Source: Actimicrobium sp047621665
GTDB lineage: Bacteria > Pseudomonadota > Gammaproteobacteria > Burkholderiales > Burkholderiaceae_D
Length of the DNA: 64,000 bases
Assembly: GCA_047621665.1 (NCBI GenBank)
Contig: JBLHMB010000003.1
Coordinates: forward strand, 62,001 to 126,000
Reading direction: 5' to 3'
Part shown: positions 57,478 through 64,000 of the stretch, piece by piece
How the letters are laid out: the number at the start of each line of letters is the position of its first letter
Numbering within the stretch: position 1 is the stretch's first letter
Program-made: the position numbers and the translations under genes
The notes under the pieces: model-generated
What the model was told of the DNA's origin: nothing
Databases searched by the model: none
The model's input: the letters and a program-made list of their open reading frames with translations, nothing else

Positions 57478-57761
57478 GGTGGCATCCTCAATCAGAAAGT
57501 CGTTAGAGCTTCCGATCCTAGCAGACGAACAGGTAAATCACGGTGACCCTCGACACCTGTGAATGAATCAATCATCGCCAGTGCGATAGCTCAGTCAAAA
57601 TTTTGCACAAATCAATAACCAAGACCCCACAAAGCTGTTGCACCATCCGTGCTTTCAGATAATTGCCAGCCTTAAAGTTATCAATTGCCGTGACCAAGCT
57701 CCCTCAATCCCCGTCATGAATCACCCATGATCGGGCAACAAATTTACGACCCACTCTCGAT

Positions 57762-57960
57762 TTGCTGGACCTGTCGTCAATGATCGGTCGCCAGCTGCCG
57801 TTTTACTCGTTACTGGTACCGTTCCGGCTGATCCGGGCGTTTGCCGGCTTCAAGGGCATGCGCGAAATCCTGCCTGCCATACTGGTCGCCGGTGCCGCCT
57901 CTGAGATACAGCAGTTCATCGTCTCGAACTACCACGGTCCGTGGTTAGTCATCATGCCGG
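57762..57960 (+). pseudogene. Decayed fragment of an L-lactate permease (LldP/LctP)
   Basis: About 60 codons read SMIGRQLPFYSLLVPFRLIRAFAGFKGMREILPAILVAGAASEIQQFIVSNYHGPWLV, written here in pieces: GRQLPFYSLLVPF, AFAGFKGMREI, PAILVAGAAS, QQFIVSNYHGPWLV. This matches the LldP segment RQLPFxSLLVPFxLI...FAGWxGMxEIWPAILVAGxSFAxxQFxVSNxxGPWLVD. Nothing before or after belongs to it, so it is a relic. The rest of the 57478-58011 gap shows no gene. Confidence 0.72.
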
Positions 57961-58011
57961 AGAACAGCCGTTTGACAAGCGCTCCGACATTCGCAGAAGT
58001 ACTGCACGAAC

Positions 58012-59754
58012 TCATCGTTGCAGTACGTATTGCCCGGGTGCCGGGCCCAGCGAAATACCGCCGCCGGCGGGCGCGGCAACGCGCCCGCATGACTGTTGCG
58101 CCAGCCAATCCGACCATGCCGGCCACCACGATCCCTCGTTCTGCGCGGTCGCACTCAACCACTCGCCGGGACTCACGTAGTGCATGTCAGGATGGCGCTG
58201 TGCGATCCGGTAATGTCGCCCGGGATGTCCGGGTTCGCTGACGATACCGCCGTTATGACCACCACTGGCAAGGATGAAGCAGATGTCGGTATCGGCCAGC
58301 AACTGAATCTTGAAGACCGAACGCCATGGCGCAACATGGTCTTTTTCGGTCGCTACCGCGCATACCGGAACCCGGATATCAGAGAGCGACACGACCGAAC
58401 CCAGCACCCGGTAGCGTCCTGCGAACAAGTCATTAGCAAGGAAAAAACTGCGCAAGTACTCGCTATGCATCCGGTACGGCATGCGCGTGGTATCGGCATT
58501 CCAGGCCATCAAGTCATTGGTCGCTGCGCGCTGACCCATCAGATAATTGTCGACCAGCGCAGACCAGATCAGATCATTCGAGCGCAGCAGCCGGAACGCG
58601 CCGGCCATCTGGCGATTGTCGAGCATGCCCTGCAGCCACATCAGATCATCAAGAAAATCGAGCTGACTGTCATCAATGAACAGTTGCAGTTCGCCCGCTT
58701 CGGTGAAGTCGGTTTGCGCGGCCAGCAGCGTGACACTATGGAGCAGAGTCGGATCGTGACGTGCCAGCCAGGCAGCGGCCGTCGCCAGCAAAGTCCCACC
58801 CAGGCAATAGCCAGCCGTATTGATCGCAACGTCCGGGACAATTGCGCGCACAGCCTGCAGTGCATCGATGACGCCGAGCTGCAGGTAATCCTCCATCCCG
58901 AGATCTCGGTCATCGGCGACCGGATTGCGCCATGAAATCATGAACACGACATGACCACGTTCAATAAGAAAGCGCACCAGCGAATTGTGTTCGGACAGGT
59001 CGAGGATGTAGTACTTCATGATCCAAGCCGGCACGATAAGTAGCGGTTCTGCAAACACGGTCCCGGTCACTGGCGTGTAACGAATCAGTTCAATGAGATC
59101 GTTGCGATAGACCACCTCGCCAGGTGTCGCCGCCACTTCATGTCCCGGACGAAAATGCTCTGCCTCCGGAGACGGTTGCCCGGTCAACAAACGTTGCCGG
59201 TCCTCCAGCAGGAGTTGCCGGCCACGCAGCAGGTTGGCTCCGGATTCGCGCAAGGTGGCGTCGAGCACAACCGGATTGGCCAGCAGATGATTGGCCGGTG
59301 ACACCACATCGAGACACTGACGCGCCACGAAAGCCACGACCTGTTCATGATGAGCCGACATCCCGCCGATGCCGGTAGTTGCGTGATGCCACCACTGCTG
59401 TTGCAGCAGGAACCCTTGCGACAGCCAGTTGAATGGCCAGCGTTGCCAGGCAGGATCATCAAACCGATGGTCCTGCGGAAGCGGCTCGATACAGCGCAGA
59501 GGAGCATGGCCTTGCGCCAGCGCGAGCGCATGGCTGGCCAGTCGGGACTGCTGCCGCAACGCCTGTCCGATTAACTGCCATTGCTTGCCGGGTGAAGTTG
59601 ACAGATGCAGCAACCAGTCAATACCGGCCAGACCCAGCGCCGCCGGCGAAATACCCGAAGTAAGACGACCAACCAGACCGTGCAACAGACGGTCGAGACT
59701 GGTCGGCGATGCACTCCAAAGATCGTCATGCTGCAGCCGTGGCGCTAGAGGCAT
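58012..59754 (-). CDS. phaC: Class I-type poly(3-hydroxyalkanoate) synthase
   Basis: 580 aa. The PhaC N-terminal domain (PFNWLSQGFLLQQQWW) precedes an alpha/beta hydrolase fold with the lipase-like box TAGYCLGGTLLATAAAW (catalytic Cys), the Asp in VATEKDHVAPW and the His in SGGHNGGIV. Polymerises hydroxyacyl-CoA into storage granules. The start ATG 59754 has GAAAG seven bases upstream; ATG 59805 is possible but would leave almost no leader from the FNR-box promoter. phaA/phaB are not adjacent. Confidence 0.9.
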   Translation of the reverse strand: MPLAPRLQHDDLWSASPTSLDRLLHGLVGRLTSGISPAALGLAGIDWLLHLSTSPGKQWQLIGQALRQQSRLASHALALAQGHAPLRCIEPLPQDHRFDDPAWQRWPFNWLSQGFLLQQQWWHHATTGIGGMSAHHEQVVAFVARQCLDVVSPANHLLANPVVLDATLRESGANLLRGRQLLLEDRQRLLTGQPSPEAEHFRPGHEVAATPGEVVYRNDLIELIRYTPVTGTVFAEPLLIVPAWIMKYYILDLSEHNSLVRFLIERGHVVFMISWRNPVADDRDLGMEDYLQLGVIDALQAVRAIVPDVAINTAGYCLGGTLLATAAAWLARHDPTLLHSVTLLAAQTDFTEAGELQLFIDDSQLDFLDDLMWLQGMLDNRQMAGAFRLLRSNDLIWSALVDNYLMGQRAATNDLMAWNADTTRMPYRMHSEYLRSFFLANDLFAGRYRVLGSVVSLSDIRVPVCAVATEKDHVAPWRSVFKIQLLADTDICFILASGGHNGGIVSEPGHPGRHYRIAQRHPDMHYVSPGEWLSATAQNEGSWWPAWSDWLAQQSCGRVAAPAGGGISLGPAPGQYVLQR

Positions 59755-59850
59755 CGTATTGCTTTCGAGAACAAATGAATGGAGAGCCGCATCGTTGAAC
59801 CTCATCGTACGATGCCGCTAAACCGGTGCGACAACGGCATCGACCAACAG

Positions 59851-59864
59851 TTGACGTGGATCAA
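59851..59864. promoter_or_regulatory. FNR box between phaC and the universal stress gene
   Basis: TTGACGTGGATCAA matches TTGAY-N4-ATCAA. It is centred 103 bases before phaC and 183 bases before the usp gene, which are divergent, so one site could serve both. No -10 hexamer at the ideal 32-base distance is visible on either side, which makes the regulated gene uncertain. Confidence 0.65.
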
Positions 59865-60040
59865 ATAACAACCAATCAAGCCAGAGACGGTGAAAAACCG
59901 TGTCGACTTGATAATCCGACAGAACTACACTGGCTTCTTGTCTTTGCTGCCCGATTCGCATCGACACCCATCGACACCAGTTGCCCGCCCTGAGAATCCT
60001 TCTCTACAAGGCTGAGCCATCCGTTACCAGGAGCTGCTTC

Positions 60041-60880
60041 ATGTCCTACAAGACCATCCTCATCCATCTCGACGAATCACCCAACATGGATGCCCGCATC
60101 AATCTGGCCGCGCAACTGGCCACCACCCACGAAGCCCATCTGATCGGGCTCGCCACAACCGGTATCTCGCGCTACTTCTACGAATCGATGTCTACCGCCG
60201 TCAGCGAAGCCGGCATTGGCCCGTACCTCGACACCCTGCGCGAACGGGCACGCGGACGCCTCCGGCATTTCGAAGACAAGGTACGTCAGCTCGGCGTGAA
60301 TTCCTATGAAAAGCACCTGGCCGACGACGAAGCAGCAGGCTGCCTGACGATGCGGGCACGCTATTGTGACCTCGTCATCCTTGGCCAGTACGATCCCGAC
60401 GGCAGTATCCCGTCGATCTATGCCGACCTCCCTGAATACGTCACCCTCAACGGTGGCTGCCCGGTTCTGGTCATCCCGTATATCGGTTCCTATCCGTTGA
60501 AGCCCGAGCACAGTCTGATCGCCTGGGACGGTGGTCAGGAAGCGGCCAAGGCTGTCCGCAACGCACTACCATTCCTGCAAGCAGCCAAATCAGTCGAGGT
60601 CGCCGTCTTCAATGCGCAGCAACAGCCCGCCAACCACGGCGAGGAACCCGGCGCCGACATCGCGCTTTATCTGGCACGCCATCACGTGAATGCCAACGTG
60701 CGTCAGGAACAGACAGAGATTCCGGTCGGCGAAGCCTTGCTATCGCTAGCCGCCGACCTCAATGCCGACTTGCTGGTCATGGGCTGCTATGGTCATTCGC
60801 GGTTCCGCGAAGTCTTGCTCGGGGGAGTCAGCCGGACCATTCTTGATTCCATCACGCTGCCTGTGCTGATGTCCCATTAG
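60041..60880 (+). CDS. Universal stress protein, two Usp domains
   Basis: 279 aa. First domain MSYKTILIHLDESPNMDARINLAAQLA is degenerate; the second ends GCYGHSRFREVLLGGVSRTILDSITLPVLMSH and has the ATP-binding G-2x-G-9x-G-S/T pattern. Hypoxia-linked tandem Usp proteins are common next to PHA genes in FNR/ANR-type regulons. ATG 60041 chosen over an earlier frame start at 59981, which has no support. Confidence 0.9.
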   Translation: MSYKTILIHLDESPNMDARINLAAQLATTHEAHLIGLATTGISRYFYESMSTAVSEAGIGPYLDTLRERARGRLRHFEDKVRQLGVNSYEKHLADDEAAGCLTMRARYCDLVILGQYDPDGSIPSIYADLPEYVTLNGGCPVLVIPYIGSYPLKPEHSLIAWDGGQEAAKAVRNALPFLQAAKSVEVAVFNAQQQPANHGEEPGADIALYLARHHVNANVRQEQTEIPVGEALLSLAADLNADLLVMGCYGHSRFREVLLGGVSRTILDSITLPVLMSH

Positions 60881-60893
60881 CATTCCGCAGTAA

Positions 60894-60927
60894 GCGCGGG
60901 TGGGCACAAAAGCCGTGCCCATCCTAA
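60894..60927. repeat. REP-like hairpin, best copy in this window
   Basis: GCGCGGGTGGGCAC, then AAAA and GCCGTGCCCATCC: arms GGGCAC / GTGCCC with flanking complementarity. It is 14 bases after the usp stop and serves as the reference copy for the dispersed family. Confidence 0.7.
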
Positions 60928-60983
60928 CAACGACCACTGCATCCGCACCGTGCGTGAAGCGAGCATCCTGTCAGACGTTTACG

Positions 60984-61033
60984 GCGGGTCATAGCGGGTC
61001 ATAGCGAATTACAGCAAATAACAGCAAATAACA
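60984..61033. repeat. Degenerate 10-bp tandem repeat
   Basis: Units GCGGGTCATA (twice), GCGAATTACA, GCAAATAACA (twice), with a partial GCGAACC after. It lies right before the stop of the broken PNPOx gene. Confidence 0.8.
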
Positions 61034-61048
61034 GCGAACCAAAGGCAG

Positions 61049-61643
61049 TCACAACGTCACGAGTTCGGTGTGACCAAAGCCCTGCCGGTAATCGAGCATC
61101 GACACCATTACCGGTCGAATTTCCAGCAGGATAATGTTCGAATTTTCCGGCGGATACTCACCGGTCCATTTCGCTACCTGAGGGTGGCGTTGAGCCATGC
61201 GTTGCGTTGCGTGAAGTATTGCGTCGGGATCGTCCAGAATGCTGGCGTAGGCGGCCATCGACAATCCCTGAATGTCATCCCAGTCGACGTAACTGGCGTT
61301 GATCGTCAACGACACTTTGTTGCAATAGCGGATATTGCTGGCTTTCTGGCTCTGGCTACCGATACCGACATAGAGAACTGGCGTTGATCGTCAACGACAC
61401 TTTGTTGCAATAGCGGATATTGCTGGCTTTCTGGCTCTGGCTACCGATACCGACATAGAGAACCAGATCATCGCTGGCATAACTAACTGTCGTGGCTTGT
61501 GGAAAGCCATCAGGCCGGATCGTGGCCAACGTCATGTCCTTACCGGTGTCAATGATGTGGCGGATGAATTTGTGTTGACGGGTATCCATCAATTGCTCCA
61601 GAGCGAGATAGGTTTCTAGTTTCGGACTGGCTTGCAATGGCAA
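61049..61643 (-). pseudogene. Pyridoxamine 5'-phosphate oxidase-family gene broken by an 85-bp tandem duplication
   Basis: The N-terminal part MDTRQHKFIRHIIDTGKDMTLATIRPDGFPQATTVSY, then LYVGIGSQSQKASNIRYCNKVSLTINA, is a PNPOx-like split beta-barrel flavin-binding domain. The frame is lost after a direct repeat of 85 bp (61291-61375 and 61376-61460); the second frame resumes at VSLTINASYVDWDDIQGLSMAAYASI and ends TELVTL. Removing one copy restores a continuous frame of about 170 codons. Either a fresh pseudogene or a reversible switch, or an assembly error. Confidence 0.85.
61291..61460. repeat. 85-bp perfect tandem duplication
   Basis: The block starting AACTGGCGTTGATCGTC and ending CGACATAGAG occurs twice in a row without mismatch. 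The unit is 85 bases, one more than a multiple of three. Confidence 0.97.
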
Positions 61644-61708
61644 TATTGATCCCGGTCAGCAATCCGGAAAATTTCCGGTGCTGCACGGGAATCTATTCGG
61701 GAACCAAC

Positions 61709-62785
61709 TCAGCTGCGCTGGTAAAACCGCACCATCTCCGCGGCAATCCGGTCCAGCGGCATCTCGACATCGACCGCACCCAACTTGACTGCCTCGCGCG
61801 GCATGCCATACACCACGCAACTGGCCTCATCCTGTCCGACTGTCGGTGCGCCGACGTCGTGCATGTCGCGCAAGCCGCGCGCACCGTCGTCGCCCATGCC
61901 GGTCATGATGATACCGAGCGCATTGCGGCCGGCCACCTGCGCGACCGATTTGAACAGTACGTCGACCGATGGTTTATGGCGATTGACCGGCGGACCATCA
62001 AGAATTTCTACCTGATAGTACGCGCCACTACGGGTCAATCGCATATGCAGACCACCGGGTGCGATCAGCGCGCGACCCGGCATGACGCGGTCACCGTGGC
62101 GCGCTTCGCGTACTTCGATTGCACACAAGGTATTGAGCCGATTGGCGAACAGCGCAGTAAATTTTTCCGGCATGTGCTGAACCACGACGATACCCGCCGA
62201 CACCCGCGGCAGGGCGGTCAGGATCACTTCGAGCGCCTGCGTGCCGCCTGTCGACGTACCGATCGCGATGACCTTGTCGGTCGTCTGCGCGAGGGCACCG
62301 GGAGGCAGCGGCTTGTCGTTGCGGGCCGCATTCGCGCTTGCCTGCAGCGATGTGGCCGGGTCCCGTGCAAAGCGCTTTGGTTTCGATAACGCGGCCTGCT
62401 TGACACTGCGGATCAGCTCGGCAGCCGATTCCGACAAAAAGTCCTTGAGCCCCAGCCGGGGCTTGGTCACGTAGCTGACCGCGCCCGCAGCCAGTGCCTG
62501 CATCGTCGTCTCGGCACCTTTTTCGGTCAGCGTCGAGCAGATCACCACCGGCGTGGGCCGCTCGTTCATGATTTTTTTCAGGAAGGTGATGCCATCCATG
62601 CGCGGCATCTCGACATCAAGGATGATCACATCGGGCCACTCCACCGCCATTTTTTCCTGCGCCAGGATCGGATCAGCCGCTGAAGGCAGCACGTGGATTT
62701 GCGGATCTTTCGACAACAGTGCCGTCAGGACCTGGCGTACTACGGCCGAGTCATCGACGATCATTACCTTGATTACATTTGTCAT
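61709..62785 (-). CDS. cheB: Chemotaxis protein-glutamate methylesterase CheB
   Basis: 358 aa. Receiver domain with VDDSAVVRQVL, LDVEMPRMDG (phosphoacceptor) and VTKPR; linker; then the methylesterase domain with catalytic Ser in AIGTSTGGTQAL, His in VVQHMPEKFT and Asp in IIMTGMGDDGARGL. Overlaps cheD by four bases. Removes methyl groups and deamidates chemoreceptors. Confidence 0.96.
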   Translation of the reverse strand: MTNVIKVMIVDDSAVVRQVLTALLSKDPQIHVLPSAADPILAQEKMAVEWPDVIILDVEMPRMDGITFLKKIMNERPTPVVICSTLTEKGAETTMQALAAGAVSYVTKPRLGLKDFLSESAAELIRSVKQAALSKPKRFARDPATSLQASANAARNDKPLPPGALAQTTDKVIAIGTSTGGTQALEVILTALPRVSAGIVVVQHMPEKFTALFANRLNTLCAIEVREARHGDRVMPGRALIAPGGLHMRLTRSGAYYQVEILDGPPVNRHKPSVDVLFKSVAQVAGRNALGIIMTGMGDDGARGLRDMHDVGAPTVGQDEASCVVYGMPREAVKLGAVDVEMPLDRIAAEMVRFYQRS

Positions 62786-63300
62786 AGGACCATATCTTGT
62801 TGATCAGAATCTATCCAGTCGAACTTCAACCAGACGTCGCCGGTGGCGACATCGAAATACAGGCGCCGGTAGCCATCGCTACCGACATGTTCAGCCGTAA
62901 TGACCAGCCCGGCTTGCTGCACCATCTTCCGTGCCGTCCTGATATTACGCTCACCGATGTCGTTGACCAGAAAACCGGCCCCGAACATACGACCGCCTCC
63001 AAAAATCTTGGCAACGCATTCGCTCAGGCGTACACCATTACGCGCTAGCTCGGCCTGCATCAGCACGAAGGCGGTTTCGCCATAGCGCCCGCCGGCATGC
63101 CGCTCCTTGGCACCGACGGCATCGGCTGGCAGAACGAAATGACAGATGCAACCGAGCTTGCGCACCGGATGCCAGAGCGTGATCGCGACACAGGAACCCA
63201 GCAGCGTGCCAAAAACTTCATGCCGAAAGCCGACACCCAGATCACCCGGATTAAGAAAAATCTCGCGCTCCGCGAGACTGGAAAAAGGGACTTGATTCAT
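62782..63300 (-). CDS. cheD: Chemoreceptor glutamine deamidase CheD
   Basis: 172 aa. LLGSCVAITLWHP contains the catalytic Cys, CICHFVLP the His, and KIFGGGRMFG the conserved loop. ATG 63300 overlaps the cheR stop (ATGA); six extra residues upstream are not needed. Confidence 0.95.
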   Translation of the reverse strand: MNQVPFSSLAEREIFLNPGDLGVGFRHEVFGTLLGSCVAITLWHPVRKLGCICHFVLPADAVGAKERHAGGRYGETAFVLMQAELARNGVRLSECVAKIFGGGRMFGAGFLVNDIGERNIRTARKMVQQAGLVITAEHVGSDGYRRLYFDVATGDVWLKFDWIDSDQQDMVL

Positions 63301-64000
63301 TGACGCCGCTCCATGCAATACGCTCCGGGACCAAACGAAATCAAACCATCAATAAGTCCATTAAGGCTCTCGGCCATCCCGACAAACAGCATGCCACCGG
63401 GCACCAGCGCAGACAGCAATTGACCAACCACCTTGCGCTTGACCGGCGGGTCAAAATAAATCAGGACATTGCGCAGGAAGATCACGTCGAACGGTACCAG
63501 ATCAGGCAACGGTTCGATCAGGTTAATCCGGGCAAATTCCGTCTTATCGCGCAAGGTCCGGTCAATTAGCAAGGAGCCTTCATACGGTCCGGAACCCCGC
63601 AGGCAATACCGGCGCAGGTAATCCGGCGGGATTTCGTGGGTCCGGTCAAAACTGTAATTGGCGCGCCGTGCGGTTTCCAGCACGCGCGTGCTGATGTCGG
63701 AACCGCGTATTTCCCAGTTCGGGGCCCGACCGACGCGGCCCAGTTCGGCCAGCGTCATCGCAATCGTGTAGACCTCTTCTCCGGTCGAGCAGGCCGCGCT
63801 CCAGACCCGGAAAGTGCGGTTGCGCGGTGCCGCTTCGGCCACCGTCGAGAGCATCGAAAAATGCTTGGCTTCGCGAAAAAAATAGGTCTCGTTGGTGGTC
63901 AGCAAATCGATCGCGGTCTGCAATTCGACCGGATGCTTGCCTGACAATAACACCTCGAAATACGCACCGTACGAAGCCAGCCCGAGTACCTGAATGCGCT
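63297..64000 (-). CDS. cheR: Chemotaxis protein methyltransferase CheR (5' end outside window)
   Basis: The reading frame stays open to the right edge; the first residues visible are RIQVLGLASYGAYFEVLLSGKHPVEL, part of the CheR N-terminal helical domain. LTTNETYFFREAKHF is the receptor-binding/active-site loop, RVWSAACSTGEEVYTIAM binds SAM, and IFLRNVLIYFDP is the family motif. A GTG at 63953 is internal, not the start. Methylates chemoreceptor glutamates; coupled to cheD. Confidence 0.94.
   Translation of the reverse strand, partial: RIQVLGLASYGAYFEVLLSGKHPVELQTAIDLLTTNETYFFREAKHFSMLSTVAEAAPRNRTFRVWSAACSTGEEVYTIAMTLAELGRVGRAPNWEIRGSDISTRVLETARRANYSFDRTHEIPPDYLRRYCLRGSGPYEGSLLIDRTLRDKTEFARINLIEPLPDLVPFDVIFLRNVLIYFDPPVKRKVVGQLLSALVPGGMLFVGMAESLNGLIDGLISFGPGAYCMERRQ

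Noticed and set aside
57960..58241. Rightward continuation of the lactate permease frame to 58241
   Set aside because: After GPWLV the sequence becomes Arg/Ala-rich and overlaps the C-terminus of phaC; it is no longer permease-like.

Overview
The window looks like a chromosomal segment of an aerobic to microaerobic Gram-negative betaproteobacterium, most likely Burkholderiales and possibly Oxalobacteraceae. This rests on the gene content (cyo and cco oxidases, an FNR-type regulator with canonical FNR boxes, class I PHA synthase, TonB systems, 2-subunit YeeE) and on short dispersed REP-like hairpins; no rRNA or tRNA gene is present to fix the taxonomy. Coding density is high and most operons are translationally coupled by ATGA/GTGA overlaps.

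Layout. 0-3.2 kb: cyoABC (bo3 quinol oxidase), divergent from an MFS transporter. 5.4-9.3 kb: a Crp/Fnr-family regulator, an ice-binding (DUF3494) lipoprotein and an OmpA-like protein. 9.3-16.5 kb: a complete proteorhodopsin photosystem read leftwards (ECF sigma, small soluble anti-sigma, green-type proteorhodopsin, crtE, crtI, crtB, crtY, blh), which encodes the whole route from prenyl diphosphates to retinal plus the proton pump. 16.7-18.5 kb: ycaO. 18.6-19.8 kb: BigR-type persulfide sensor with a split YeeE transporter. 19.9-33.4 kb: fnr, the cbb3 oxidase genes ccoNOQP-ccoG-fixH, two paralogous repeat lipoproteins, then ccoS-ccoI-tauE/safE-hemN; ccoN and hemN have matching FNR-box promoters. 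33.6-34.9 kb: two receiver-only response regulators and an MCP remnant.

35-50.3 kb is a PQQ-dependent alcohol oxidation island. A sigma54-dependent activator is divergent from pedF-type cytochrome c, a periplasmic binding protein, a NosR-like flavo-iron-sulfur membrane protein and apbE. It is followed by a PQQ alcohol dehydrogenase with the lanthanide signature (D319/D321), a DUF779 protein and an aldehyde dehydrogenase. Three near-perfect -24/-12 promoters precede pedF, the dehydrogenase and the aldehyde dehydrogenase, so they look like one regulon. Next to them are cytochrome b561, a YncE-like beta-propeller and a TonB receptor closely resembling E. coli PqqU (YncD), the PQQ importer. No pqq biosynthesis genes are visible.

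50.4-56 kb: iron module (bfr, PiuC hydroxylase, Fiu-type receptor, exbD, exbB, tonB, bfd). 56-61.7 kb: fasciclin protein, a decayed lactate permease fragment, PHA synthase and a universal stress protein flanking an FNR box, and a PNPOx-family gene broken by an 85-bp tandem duplication. 61.7-64 kb: cheB, cheD and cheR (the last runs off the window).

The candidates for under-described biology are the ECF-linked rhodopsin operon and the sigma54-controlled lanthanide/PQQ alcohol oxidation island with its own NosR-like electron-transfer module and PQQ uptake receptor.
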